Below, piece by piece: positions 1 through 8,381 of a stretch of DNA of 31,597 bases. Source of the stretch: an uncultured Spirochaetales bacterium (GTDB lineage Bacteria; Spirochaetota; Spirochaetia; Sphaerochaetales; Sphaerochaetaceae); the NCBI GenBank assembly GCA_949292445.1, contig CASEZU010000055.1, forward strand, positions 1 to 31,597, written 5' to 3'. The notes under the pieces are model-generated. The model worked only from the letters and a program-made list of their open reading frames with translations. It made no database searches and had not been told where the DNA came from. Made by a program: the position numbers and the translations under genes. Numbering within the stretch: the first letter of the stretch is position 1; every line of letters starts with the position of its first letter.

Positions 1-644
1 CCTCTGTAGAGGAACATCACGCGTTCCTTGAGCGAGGCGCACTTCGGCCAGTCCAGTTTCACGGCACCATCTGAAAGAAGCGTGAAACGTACGGAAGGGA
101 AGGCAAGCGCCTTAGATACAAGAAGCTGCCTGCACATAGCCGCCTCAGAGCTAGCACGCTTCAGGAATGCTCTCCGTGCGGGGATCGACGAAAAGAGATT
201 CTCTGATGTGACCACCGTTCCTCTGTCCGGGGAGGCTGAGGTAATCTCCTCCCTCACCCCGTTGTCGATGACGAGCGTGGAGCCTTCTCCAGTCTCCGCA
301 GAGAATGTGGAAACGGTAAGACGGGAGACAGCACCTATTGAATAGAGTGCTTCTCCCCTGAATCCGAGTGTATGTATATCGTAGAGATCGTCCTGGGTAT
401 GTATTTTGCTGGTAGCATGCCTGGAACCGAGCAGCCTGAGATCCTCACGTGCGATTCCGCTGCCGTTATCCGCGACGGAGAGCCTGTCTATGCCTCCTCC
501 GTCCATTGATACCCTTATCTCATCTGCGCCGGCATCGAGCGCGTTATCGAGAAATTCCCTGAGAACCGACTGCGGTCTCTCGATCACCTCTCCTGCGGCG
601 ATCCGCGAGGAGAGGAGGGGGTCGAGAAGATTTATCCTCGCCAT
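1..644 (-). CDS. mutL: DNA mismatch repair protein MutL (N-terminal part, cut by window edge)
   Basis: The reading frame is open from the ATG at 644 to base 1, giving the first 214 residues. It carries the GHKL ATPase signature of MutL: SSRIAAGEVIERP near residue 11, an ALDAGA motif that binds Mg-ATP, DNGSGI, RHATSK, TLGFRGEAL, and later NLFSSIPARRAFLK. MutL couples MutS mismatch recognition to strand incision or helicase loading. The C-terminal dimerisation and possible endonuclease domain lies outside the window. The start overlaps the stop of the upstream surface-protein gene by one base (TGATG), so translation is probably coupled. The family call is very secure; whether this MutL has endonuclease activity cannot be seen. 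Confidence 0.96.
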   Translation of the reverse strand, partial: MARINLLDPLLSSRIAAGEVIERPQSVLREFLDNALDAGADEIRVSMDGGGIDRLSVADNGSGIAREDLRLLGSRHATSKIHTQDDLYDIHTLGFRGEALYSIGAVSRLTVSTFSAETGEGSTLVIDNGVREEITSASPDRGTVVTSENLFSSIPARRAFLKRASSEAAMCRQLLVSKALAFPSVRFTLLSDGAVKLDWPKCASLKERVMFLYR

Positions 645-3600
645 CAGAAAGCGAGCCTTGCCTTCACTGTCAGACGCACGTCAGCCTGCTCCGGAGAAGC
701 CGGGACGTTGATGTAATCCTCGATGGAGGACCTGAATCCTGATCCGAGCTCTGCGGTAAAGCCTGCACGGCCGAAGCTGAAGTCAGCACCGAGCGAGAAG
801 AGCGCATCGGTCGTGATGTAGTCCATGAAGGACGTCCTGCTGCGGAGAGACGATGTGAAGTCATCCTTGGCGAACGAGGCGTAGAGCCTGACGCTGTCAG
901 AGACATTTCCTCCGATTGCGAGTGAGATGTAGTCTCCAGGCTCCGCAGCGTATCCGAGAAGATCGGAGGCTGAGTAGGAGGCTGTGAGATCGAAGAAGCC
1001 GAAGTCGAGCGAAAGTGCAGCCTTTGCGTAGTACTGCATCGCGCTGCTTCCTCTCTCCGCTGCGATATCGCTGAGATTCCCTGCTGTATCATGCCTCTCT
1101 GCTGAGAGCGCTGTGAACATATCCGGAGTCAGGCGTCCGTTCCTGATGCCGCCTTCAACAGAGAGAGCGACAGTTCCGAGATCCATCCTGAACTGGGCGC
1201 CGGCCATGTAGTCATACATCGCTCCTGATGAGAAGTCATATATGATACCGGAACTTGCCATATCCCCATGCTGGTACACTGTGGATATCTCGCCGATGGC
1301 GTAAATGCTGAGCTCATAGCTCCTGTCTGCGAACGGAACGGAGAGGCGCAGTTCAGGATAGAAGAGCATCGCGTAGTCCTTGAAAGTGGACTGCATGAGT
1401 ATCTCTCCGGGAACCTTGATGCTGAATGAAGGTCCGCTGTAGCTCGCCGGATAGAATGTGAGACCGCCTTCCACTATGTGCGGCGCCTCAGCATTGTCAG
1501 CATATACGGAGAGTGCGAGGTTCGGGAAATTGAATCCCGCTCTCACTGCCAGTGCCTCGTCTGTTCCGAACTCAGTGAAGAGCGTTCCGTTCTTCCTGTA
1601 GCCGCGGTCAGCGCTGAGGTAGGCGAGGCTCTCATCCTCATTTCCGAGGCTGATTGACTCGATCAGCGCGAATGAATCTGTGACAGCCCTGTAGATCTTC
1701 ATGCTGTCGCTTGTCTCGCTGCTGCCGAAATCCCACTCATCATATCCGTTGAATCCCTTGAGGAGGAACTCGCCGGAGGAATATGTCATTCTGACAGGAG
1801 CACGGAGTGCGAGCGCGAGATCACCGCTTCCGACAGAGATTATCGGGATGACTGTGAAGAGTGGCATTGAGACATCGGCATCATACTCGAAACCTGTCTC
1901 AAGCACTGCGCTGAATGGCGCCGCCTCTTCTCTCATTTCCGCCTTGCTGCTTTCCTTTCCGAACATCGAGACGGATGAGGCGAGCGTGAGCGCAAAGCCG
2001 TTATCCGCGCTGTAGCTCATCATGATATTGGAATCGAGCGGTCCGAGGACTGTTCCTATTCCTGCATAATATTCCGCCGCATCTGAAACCGGCTCATCGA
2101 ACTGTGTCCTGAAACCTCCGAAGAGCCTGAAGCCGTAAATGGAGGCATAAGCGGATGCCTCAGCGTAGCTGTTCTCCTCGCCGAGTGTCATTGTATCGAG
2201 ATTGAGATCAGTCCAGCCCTTCACACGGATGCCGAAGTACTTGTTTCCGTACTCTGCGCTTGCCAGGAATGTCACATTGCTGCCGGGAACAGGGGAGTAT
2301 GCCGTATTTCCGATCATGCCATAGTGCATCAGGCCTTCCGACCATGCCGCTCCGAGCTCAGCACTGAAACCTCCGAAGCTGACAGGAATGGATGCAGATA
2401 CAAGGTAACCGTTTTCTGTGAAAGGATTTACCGCGAACGAGTCATTGAACATCGTCGCTCCGGCCAGCTTGAGCCCGGCTTCTGCTCCGTTCCATACGAA
2501 CGGAATATAGAGCGCTGCTTCCGGATAGAGCTCGAAATCAGAGATCATGTCAGGCCTTACCGTTCCCGCAGCTCCTGCCGTAATGGAGAGCGGGTAGGCG
2601 CTGCCGCCCTTCACTGTGAGTTCAACGCCTCCGTTCCCTTCGCCGGGGATCCTCCTGAATGAGAGGTCATCAAACCAGAGGCGGTGCGAATAGAACTCGC
2701 TGTCGAACTCATGGTTGAGCGAGAGTGCGCTGTATGCTCCGTCATAGGCATGATCCAGTCCTGTGAAGAGGCCGGCTCCGTCTTCTTCAAGGAAGCTCGT
2801 GCGGTCCATGGCGAGGACTGCCGAATCTCCGTAATAGCTTATCTCATCGATGAAGTCCGTGCCGAAGCCGATCCACTCTGAGATGCTCTCCGATCCGATG
2901 CCTTCATAAATTGCGAACGGATCGATATTGAGGGTGAGTGTGAACGATCCTGATCTGTATGAAGGCTGGAGGGCGGCTCTCATAACCGCTGTGCCGCTCT
3001 GGTCTCCGTATGCTCTTGCTCCGAGCCTGATATCGAATCCGTCGGCATCACTTTTCTCCGGAAGGGCCTCCGGTGTAAGCGCAGCTGCTGCCGGAACCTC
3101 AGGTTCTGCGGTTTCCTCTGCAGCTGTTTCAGGTTCTTCTGCGCCTGGTGCGGTTTCAAGTACCTCTGCCGCTGGAGTCTCTGCCTCCGGCACGGCCTGT
3201 ACAGCAGGCTCTTCTGCCGCAGTCTCAGGGGCTGATGTTTCCTCCGCAGGCTTTTCCTCCGTTATCGTGACGATGACGGGTTCTCCGATCACAGGAGCTG
3301 ACGGTACTCCGCTTTTCTCTATTTCTATGATGACAGGCTCCACCTCAACAGTAAGCTCCGGTCCGGAGAGGGAGGGGGAAGAGGGAACTGCCGCTTCCGG
3401 TCTCTCGACGTTTATGACTGCCGCTTCCGGCTCAGGAAGTTCAAGTGATGTCTCTTCGAACGACGGGGATGACGGGATTGCCGGCTCGCTCTCTTCCGTT
3501 TTCAGCGCTCCTGTGACAGATACTGCGCTGTATTCCTCGGCTGTGACTTCCTCAATGTGCCGCGGCCATGCGAGGTAGTCGAGCTTCTCCAGCGGTTCCA

Positions 3601-4081
3601 CCGTCTCATTGATTCCCCTGATGCCGTCATAAGCCGTGACTGTTTTTCCGGAGAGGTTCATGAAGAGCTCAGCATCATCTGTGGAGATGAAGACGAACTC
3701 ACCTTCGCCGGGAATGATGGTCGAGCTCGCCGGGGTGAATACGGTCATCTGAAGATCCGATTTCATCACGATATCCATCCCGCCGTAGACGAGGTAGAGT
3801 GAAGGGGCCGAGATGTCGAAGCCTGTGACGGCAAGCAGGGAGTTATCCTCCATGTGAATGTCACCGTAGTCAGATGTGAACGAGGCTGCAGCATCTCCTG
3901 TCTTTATGACCATTCCGCTTTCCCCGACATCCGACAGCGGGTCGAGTGCGGTTCCGTCGGAAGCATAGAGCATAAGTCCGTCGATATCTCCTTCGCAGAG
4001 CGTGAGAGCAGGTGAGGCGGACACAGCAAGCGAAACCGTCAGCGCGATCATTAGCAACGATAGAATCTTCTTCATAGACAT
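644..4081 (-). CDS. Large FecR-domain outer-membrane beta-barrel protein
   Basis: About 1145 residues from the ATG at 4081. That start is chosen because GGAGGG lies 4-5 nt upstream and it is followed by a signal peptide (MSMKKILSLLMIALTVSLAV, then SASPA). A frame-compatible extension to 4180 has no such support. Residues about 30-170 resemble a FecR-type domain (short beta repeats, KTGDAAASF). Residues about 195-340 are a low-complexity linker rich in Pro, Glu, Ala and Ser. The remaining ~800 residues alternate aromatic/Gly beta-strand segments and end in RLAF, a C-terminal Phe typical of Bam-assembled barrels. Inferred location is the outer membrane with a periplasmic FecR-like domain. The ligand or function is unknown. 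Its own promoter and 5' hairpin lie upstream, and mutL is coupled downstream. Confidence 0.75.
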   Translation of the reverse strand: MSMKKILSLLMIALTVSLAVSASPALTLCEGDIDGLMLYASDGTALDPLSDVGESGMVIKTGDAAASFTSDYGDIHMEDNSLLAVTGFDISAPSLYLVYGGMDIVMKSDLQMTVFTPASSTIIPGEGEFVFISTDDAELFMNLSGKTVTAYDGIRGINETVEPLEKLDYLAWPRHIEEVTAEEYSAVSVTGALKTEESEPAIPSSPSFEETSLELPEPEAAVINVERPEAAVPSSPSLSGPELTVEVEPVIIEIEKSGVPSAPVIGEPVIVTITEEKPAEETSAPETAAEEPAVQAVPEAETPAAEVLETAPGAEEPETAAEETAEPEVPAAAALTPEALPEKSDADGFDIRLGARAYGDQSGTAVMRAALQPSYRSGSFTLTLNIDPFAIYEGIGSESISEWIGFGTDFIDEISYYGDSAVLAMDRTSFLEEDGAGLFTGLDHAYDGAYSALSLNHEFDSEFYSHRLWFDDLSFRRIPGEGNGGVELTVKGGSAYPLSITAGAAGTVRPDMISDFELYPEAALYIPFVWNGAEAGLKLAGATMFNDSFAVNPFTENGYLVSASIPVSFGGFSAELGAAWSEGLMHYGMIGNTAYSPVPGSNVTFLASAEYGNKYFGIRVKGWTDLNLDTMTLGEENSYAEASAYASIYGFRLFGGFRTQFDEPVSDAAEYYAGIGTVLGPLDSNIMMSYSADNGFALTLASSVSMFGKESSKAEMREEAAPFSAVLETGFEYDADVSMPLFTVIPIISVGSGDLALALRAPVRMTYSSGEFLLKGFNGYDEWDFGSSETSDSMKIYRAVTDSFALIESISLGNEDESLAYLSADRGYRKNGTLFTEFGTDEALAVRAGFNFPNLALSVYADNAEAPHIVEGGLTFYPASYSGPSFSIKVPGEILMQSTFKDYAMLFYPELRLSVPFADRSYELSIYAIGEISTVYQHGDMASSGIIYDFSSGAMYDYMAGAQFRMDLGTVALSVEGGIRNGRLTPDMFTALSAERHDTAGNLSDIAAERGSSAMQYYAKAALSLDFGFFDLTASYSASDLLGYAAEPGDYISLAIGGNVSDSVRLYASFAKDDFTSSLRSRTSFMDYITTDALFSLGADFSFGRAGFTAELGSGFRSSIEDYINVPASPEQADVRLTVKARLAF

Positions 4082-4090
4082 TTCACCCTC

Positions 4091-4106
4091 CAGGCACATT
4101 TGCCTG
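4091..4106 (-). promoter_or_regulatory. 5' UTR stem-loop next to the Shine-Dalgarno of the surface-protein gene
   Basis: CAGGCA and TGCCTG form a perfect 6-bp stem with a 4-nt loop, ending immediately before the GGAGGG ribosome-binding site. With the predicted start of transcription near 4109, this hairpin would sit at the very 5' end of the mRNA. This is the position of known mRNA-stabilising 5' hairpins such as that of ompA. The function is inferred. Confidence 0.45.
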
Positions 4107-4115
4107 ACTAGAGAC

Positions 4116-4124
4116 ATTTTAGCA
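4116..4124 (-). promoter_or_regulatory. Extended -10 promoter of the surface-protein gene
   Basis: TGC followed by TAAAAT on the minus strand matches an extended -10 element (TGnTATAAT, one mismatch). The -35 region is poor. The same TGCTAAAAT string precedes the SNF2 gene. Confidence 0.5.
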
Positions 4125-4151
4125 CAGGAGAGCAATGGAAGACCACTGAAT

Positions 4152-4934
4152 TTACTCCGCTGGAGTCTTTGTCCTCTCATCCATCAGACAGGCGGAGAAA
4201 TCATGGGCGTTGTAGATGTGCTCCCGTGTCAGCCTGTCGATGTGGGAAAGCTCCTGTATGACCGGCTTGAGCCTGGCCCTGACATTCGTCTGGTCATATG
4301 GGCAGACAGGCTTGACGACGGGGAGGTCATAGGCTTCAGCAAGGCGCCGCGTGATGCTCTCCCTTGTCTCTATCAGGGGCCTGATGATATGCATCCTGCC
4401 AGAGAAGAATTCCTGCACCGGCAGCATCGTTGAGAATGAGGCACGGAAGCAGAGATTCATCATCGTAGTCTCCGCCAGATCGTCAAGGTGGTGTCCCATT
4501 GCGATGAGCTTCGTGTCTGTTTTCTCCGCATATGTGAAAAGCACCCTGCGCCTGTTCCTTGCGCAGAGATAGCAGTTGAAGTCCCCGTTGAAGGAGGTGG
4601 GGAACTGCGGCTCGTCCTGAATCGTGAAATCGATATCGAGCGCATCGAAATACTCGGCGAGGCGGTCCCTGTATTCCTCCGGTATCGGATGCTCGAGCCA
4701 GTTTATCATCAATGCCCTCAGCCGGTATGATACGGGGAGCCATTTCCTTCTTACGGAGAGTGCCAGGGCAAGTGCCAGCGAGTCCTTGCCGCCTGAAGCG
4801 GCTATCAGCACATCGTCTCCTCCCTGTATCATCCTGTATCTGTTGATCGCCTTGCCAGTGCCCTTGATGAACCTCATCACCCATGGCGGCATATCACCAT
4901 TGATCAGATCCCTGTATGAAAGCCTCTCATCCAC
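4152..4934 (-). CDS. ttcA: TtcA-family tRNA 2-thiocytidine synthetase (PP-loop ATPase)
   Basis: PP-loop motif SGGKDS near residue 48, a CYLC pair near residue 121, GHHLDDLAET, and a further Cys in PVCPYDQ near residue 208. This set is typical of TtcA, which uses ATP and an iron-sulfur cluster to thiolate C32 of certain tRNAs. The chosen start is GTG at 4934. GGGAGG lies 6 nt upstream, and the start overlaps the end of the HD-domain gene by 8 bp. An open extension to 4979 has no comparable ribosome-binding site. Length of about 260 residues is within the family range. The main alternative is another TtcA/TtuA-like thiolase with a different target base. Confidence 0.82.
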   Translation of the reverse strand: MDERLSYRDLINGDMPPWVMRFIKGTGKAINRYRMIQGGDDVLIAASGGKDSLALALALSVRRKWLPVSYRLRALMINWLEHPIPEEYRDRLAEYFDALDIDFTIQDEPQFPTSFNGDFNCYLCARNRRRVLFTYAEKTDTKLIAMGHHLDDLAETTMMNLCFRASFSTMLPVQEFFSGRMHIIRPLIETRESITRRLAEAYDLPVVKPVCPYDQTNVRARLKPVIQELSHIDRLTREHIYNAHDFSACLMDERTKTPAE

Positions 4935-6195
4935 AGCACACCTCCCGGAAGGCCGCCGTCGCATCTTCCTCGGAGACATACTCCGGAAGATAAAGGGCCA
5001 CCTTCCTCAGGCTTCTGGAGAACATCCTGCCGGCTTTTGAGAACAGCAGCTCGTCCTCACGCGGTTTGCTGACGCTTCCGTCCGGGCGCAGTATGGAGAT
5101 ATCAGTCTCAAAACTGATCGGCTCCGGTATATCGATGATCGTCTCATACTCCCTGAGCTCAGGATAGAGAGGGGAGAGGAGCGAGAATATCCTCTCCTCG
5201 GCAATATGGCGGTCCTCTATCCTTCCCGCCTCTCTCTCCATTTTTCCATCCTCATCGTAGGCCTTCCAGGCTTTCCTATCCTCGATGATCCCGTTCTCCA
5301 CATTCTCGACGAGGGCGAAGGGCTCATAGCTGCTGTGGCTCCGGCAGAGGCCGATGAAGCCGCTGTCATCCTTGAGATAGAGGTCATCGAGCGTTATGAC
5401 ACCATCTCGGAGCGCTGAAACCACAGCTTTCTTGATCATCGCGGTGGCACCCCTTACGCCTTTGTGCCAGTAAAGGTTGCGGTACATCATGTACTTTGAG
5501 AACAGGACCTGCTCCACAAGGGATATCGCGTCCTCATCAAGCGCGATGCGCCCGTCCGAGCAGGAGATGGAGGCTATCGTATAGCTTGTGTCCTGCCTGC
5601 CGTAGGGAATGCCCGCGAAGAATGCATCCCTTGAGAGATAGTCCAGCTTGTCCGGGTCGAGCGTTCCGGAGAGCACGCTTCTGTAGAAGAGTGTCTCATC
5701 TTCAGAGCATGGAACCTCTGTGTCGATGATCAGCCCCGTCATCACGGGATCCGCTCCCGCTTCCTCCACGGCTTTCCTCAGATCCGCGGAATCAGTGATC
5801 AGGCTGCGGGCGATCTCCTCGTGCTCGCGCACTGAGAGTTCCTTCAGTGAATGGGCATATGGAAAATGTCCGATGTCATGAAGGAGGCAGGCCGCGAGGA
5901 AGCTCATGAGCCCTGTTTCTGTTAGCGGGAGGTCTCCGCTCTTCCGCGCCAGCGTCAGCATCATCTCCCTTCCGAGATGATAGACGCCGATTGAGTGGCT
6001 CAGGCGCGTATGGACCGCTCCCGGATAGATGTGGTATGCCGGTCCGTTCTGCCTTATCGAGGCGAGCTTGACGACATCCTTTGTATCGAGTATTGCCCTG
6101 AGTCCCGCCGTCATGGGGATGTTGCCCCAGAGGGGATCCTTTACAGTGTGCGCAAAGCCGCGCATGAGAATTCCGGATGCTTCGTTTCCTGTCAC
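4927..6195 (-). CDS. HD-superfamily (dGTPase/SAMHD1-like) phosphohydrolase
   Basis: About 422 residues. Metal-binding motifs of the HD family are visible: VHTRLSHSIGV, then LLHDIGHFPYAHS near residue 103, and a downstream LDPDKLDYLSRD Asp. The opening (VKDPLWGNIPM) matches the KDPIHG-like start of the COG1078 group, which includes dNTP triphosphohydrolases and relatives of unknown substrate. The in-frame start is GTG at 6195, since the nearby ATG at 6197 is out of frame. That GTG sits 7 nt after a predicted -10 and lacks a Shine-Dalgarno, suggesting a leaderless mRNA. An ATG at 6165 is the alternative. The substrate cannot be assigned from sequence. Confidence 0.85.
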   Translation of the reverse strand: MTGNEASGILMRGFAHTVKDPLWGNIPMTAGLRAILDTKDVVKLASIRQNGPAYHIYPGAVHTRLSHSIGVYHLGREMMLTLARKSGDLPLTETGLMSFLAACLLHDIGHFPYAHSLKELSVREHEEIARSLITDSADLRKAVEEAGADPVMTGLIIDTEVPCSEDETLFYRSVLSGTLDPDKLDYLSRDAFFAGIPYGRQDTSYTIASISCSDGRIALDEDAISLVEQVLFSKYMMYRNLYWHKGVRGATAMIKKAVVSALRDGVITLDDLYLKDDSGFIGLCRSHSSYEPFALVENVENGIIEDRKAWKAYDEDGKMEREAGRIEDRHIAEERIFSLLSPLYPELREYETIIDIPEPISFETDISILRPDGSVSKPREDELLFSKAGRMFSRSLRKVALYLPEYVSEEDATAAFREVCCG

Positions 6196-6202
6196 ATTGA
6201 GA

Positions 6203-6231
6203 AGAGTAGCACGTTCGCGGGGTATTCACAA
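6203..6231 (-). promoter_or_regulatory. Promoter of the HD-domain gene
   Basis: TTGTGA (-35), 17-nt spacer, TGC-TACTCT (extended -10) on the minus strand. The -10 ends 7 nt before the GTG at 6195. Its -35 overlaps the -35 of the divergent plus-strand promoter. Confidence 0.5.
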
Positions 6232-6253
6232 AGCGGGCTTTTGATGGGAGAAT
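6225..6253 (+). promoter_or_regulatory. Promoter of the small exported-protein gene
   Basis: TTCACA (-35, five of six), 17-nt spacer, TGG-GAGAAT (extended -10). The -10 ends 6 nt before the ATG at 6260, so the transcript may be leaderless. A GGGAG overlapping the -10 is too far upstream (10 nt) to be an ideal ribosome-binding site. Confidence 0.5.
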
Positions 6254-6259
6254 CGCCAT

Positions 6260-6616
6260 ATGCTCAGATTCATCACAGCGCTCCTGATCTCCATCATGCC
6301 GCTTTATGCCGTGGCGCCGCTTTCATCATCCATCGGACGCATCCAGACTGATGTGAAGGATGGCTCTATAACAGCCATTGCCCTGGAGGCTGCCGGACGA
6401 AGCTACACTGAGTCATGGCTGGATGATTATGCTTCTGCAAAGGTGTCATTCGGTGAGGCTTACTCGGAGATCCTCTCAGCCTCACTGCCGATGGACAATC
6501 CCGTTGCCGGCACGGAGAAGAACGGTGCCGTCACGCTGATGAGCCTTACGGACGGAACCATCCTCTCCTTTGTGTTCCGGAACGGACGCATCGTGGCTGT
6601 CAGTCCAGCCCCCTGA
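6260..6616 (+). CDS. Small exported protein of unknown function
   Basis: 118 residues. The N-terminus MLRFITALLISIMPLYAVA reads as a signal peptide (one Arg, a hydrophobic core, AVA cleavage site). The remaining ~95 residues are a compact mixed alpha/beta-like stretch without Cys or a motif that I recognise. It stands alone on the plus strand between a divergent HD-domain gene and convergent pepF, overlapping the end of pepF by 17 bp. Likely periplasmic. The coding call rests on the signal peptide, its promoter and the absence of a better reading. Function is not assigned. Confidence 0.65.
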   Translation: MLRFITALLISIMPLYAVAPLSSSIGRIQTDVKDGSITAIALEAAGRSYTESWLDDYASAKVSFGEAYSEILSASLPMDNPVAGTEKNGAVTLMSLTDGTILSFVFRNGRIVAVSPAP

Positions 6617-8381
6617 GTTTCTTGAATCTGCCGAGCAGTGCCGCGAAGTGCTCTGTTGCGGCTTTTACCGGGGCGCTCTCCCTCATATCCACGCCTGCTT
6701 TCTTCAGGGACTGCAGCGGATACCTTGAGCCGCCTGAAGAGAGGAAGGAGATGTAGTCATTCCTTTCTTTCTCCCCGCCTGAGAGGACACGCTCTGACAG
6801 CGCTATCGATGCAGAGATCCCCGTCGCGTATTTGTAGCAGTAGAAGGCCCTGTAGAAGTGGGGGACCCTCAGCCCTTCAAGGTCGCTGACATCCTCGAAC
6901 TCCATCATCTCTCCGAAATAAGCCTCCAGCAGTTTCCTGTATTCGCTTCTCAAGACCTCAAGGGTTATCGGCTCCTTCCTCTCAGCTTTTTCATGTATGA
7001 TGAGCTCGAACTCCGCGAACATGGTCTGCCTGAAGAGGGTGGCCACCTCATCATCGAGGTTCTTTCCGATGATATATGCCTCTTCCTCAGGGCTTGAAGC
7101 ATGTTCCATAAGATAGCGGGAGAGGAGGTTCTCATTGAATGTCGAAGCAGTCTCCGCCTCGAAGATCGAGTAGTCATAGTTCATGTAGGGGTTGTTCCTC
7201 ACGGAGTACCATGAGTGCATCGAGTGGCCTCCCTCATGGATCAGGGTGAACACCGAGTCCAGGACATCCTCCTCGAAATTCGTCAGGATGTACGGTGCGC
7301 CCGTGTATCCGCCAGCTGAAAAGGCCCCGCTGCGCTTGCCCTTGTTCTCGTATCTGTCGACCCAGCGGTCCGTCGTGAGGCCCTTGATGAGCGTTGTCCT
7401 GTACTCCTCTCCAAGCGGCTTCACGGCCTCGCTGATGATTGCGACAGCTTCATTGTAGGTGTGATGGCTGCTGCAGCCTTCGACCATCGGCATGTAGCAG
7501 TCCCAGTGATGGAGCCTCTCCTTCCCGAGGACCGCGGCTTTCACCTTGTAGTACTCATGCAGCGCGGGGAATGCTTCGTGCACTGTCGATATAAGCGAGG
7601 TATATACCTTTGACGGGATGTTGTCCGGGAAGAGGGCAGCCTCCAGCGAGGATCTGAATCCGCGTGCTTTTGCGCGGAAGATATCCTCCTGCACCGATGA
7701 GGCATAGAGGTCCGCAATGGTGTGCTTGTGATCATCGTATCCCTTATAGTACTGCCTGTATGCCCTTTCCCTTATCTTCTCATCCTTGTTCCTGATGAAA
7801 AGCGCATAGGTGCTGTGGGTGAGTTTCTCACCGTCTATCTCTCCGAAGTCGAGGTCTGCATTGTTCAGATCCATGAAGGCTTTCTGTGCTGATCCGGAGA
7901 CCGGGACGAAGAGGCTCATCAGCCGTTCCTCCTTTTCCGACAGCACATGATCCTTTTCCCTCAGCGTCTTCTTCAGCCAGATGCGGTACTCCCTGAATCT
8001 CGGCTCCCTCATCCATTCATGCAGCGTCTCCGTGCTGACTGAGAGCAGCTCCGGAGTGAAGTAGGAGAAGCGCTCCGAGAAATCAGCTGCGGCGGCTTCA
8101 TACATGCCGAGCCTTCTCATATTGTCCGGGTCCGTTCCATCTGTCTCATACATCAGGAAGGCCCAGTTGCCGAGCCTCTCAGCTTCCATGGAGACGGTCC
8201 TGTAATATTCGAGCGCTTTGAAGAGCGCATCGGAGCTTTCTCCCAGCGTTCCCTTGAAATCAGCGGCCCTGCGGAATTTCACCGCGAGCTTCCTCATATC
8301 CCTTTCCCATTCCCTGCCATTTCTGGAGAGTGCGGAAAGATCCCATGTATTCTCCGTCTTCTGATCTTTTCTCTCAATCAT
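6600..8381 (-). CDS. pepF: Oligoendopeptidase F (M3B zinc metallopeptidase)
   Basis: 593 residues, the usual size for PepF. The zinc site is LIHEGGHSMHSW near residue 382 (HExxH), followed by EAETASTFNENLL, whose Glu is the third ligand in the M3 family, and a C-terminal HFYRAFYCYKYATG segment typical of M3B enzymes. It hydrolyses short peptides in the cytoplasm. The start ATG at 8381 has AAGGAGG 7 nt upstream inside the end of rdgB, and the two genes overlap by 4 bp, so they form one transcription unit with coupled translation. The 3' end overlaps a convergent gene by 17 bp. Confidence 0.95.
   Translation of the reverse strand: MIERKDQKTENTWDLSALSRNGREWERDMRKLAVKFRRAADFKGTLGESSDALFKALEYYRTVSMEAERLGNWAFLMYETDGTDPDNMRRLGMYEAAAADFSERFSYFTPELLSVSTETLHEWMREPRFREYRIWLKKTLREKDHVLSEKEERLMSLFVPVSGSAQKAFMDLNNADLDFGEIDGEKLTHSTYALFIRNKDEKIRERAYRQYYKGYDDHKHTIADLYASSVQEDIFRAKARGFRSSLEAALFPDNIPSKVYTSLISTVHEAFPALHEYYKVKAAVLGKERLHHWDCYMPMVEGCSSHHTYNEAVAIISEAVKPLGEEYRTTLIKGLTTDRWVDRYENKGKRSGAFSAGGYTGAPYILTNFEEDVLDSVFTLIHEGGHSMHSWYSVRNNPYMNYDYSIFEAETASTFNENLLSRYLMEHASSPEEEAYIIGKNLDDEVATLFRQTMFAEFELIIHEKAERKEPITLEVLRSEYRKLLEAYFGEMMEFEDVSDLEGLRVPHFYRAFYCYKYATGISASIALSERVLSGGEKERNDYISFLSSGGSRYPLQSLKKAGVDMRESAPVKAATEHFAALLGRFKKLRGLD

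Noticed and set aside
2928..3578. Plus-strand frame of 216 codons, Ser/Ala/Gly-rich
   Set aside because: It is the antisense of the Pro/Glu/Ala linker of the surface protein; low-complexity codons produce the open frame.
4082..4180. N-terminal extension of the surface protein to 4180
   Set aside because: Would place the promoter and a hairpin in coding sequence and bury the signal peptide; the ATG at 4081 has a good ribosome-binding site.
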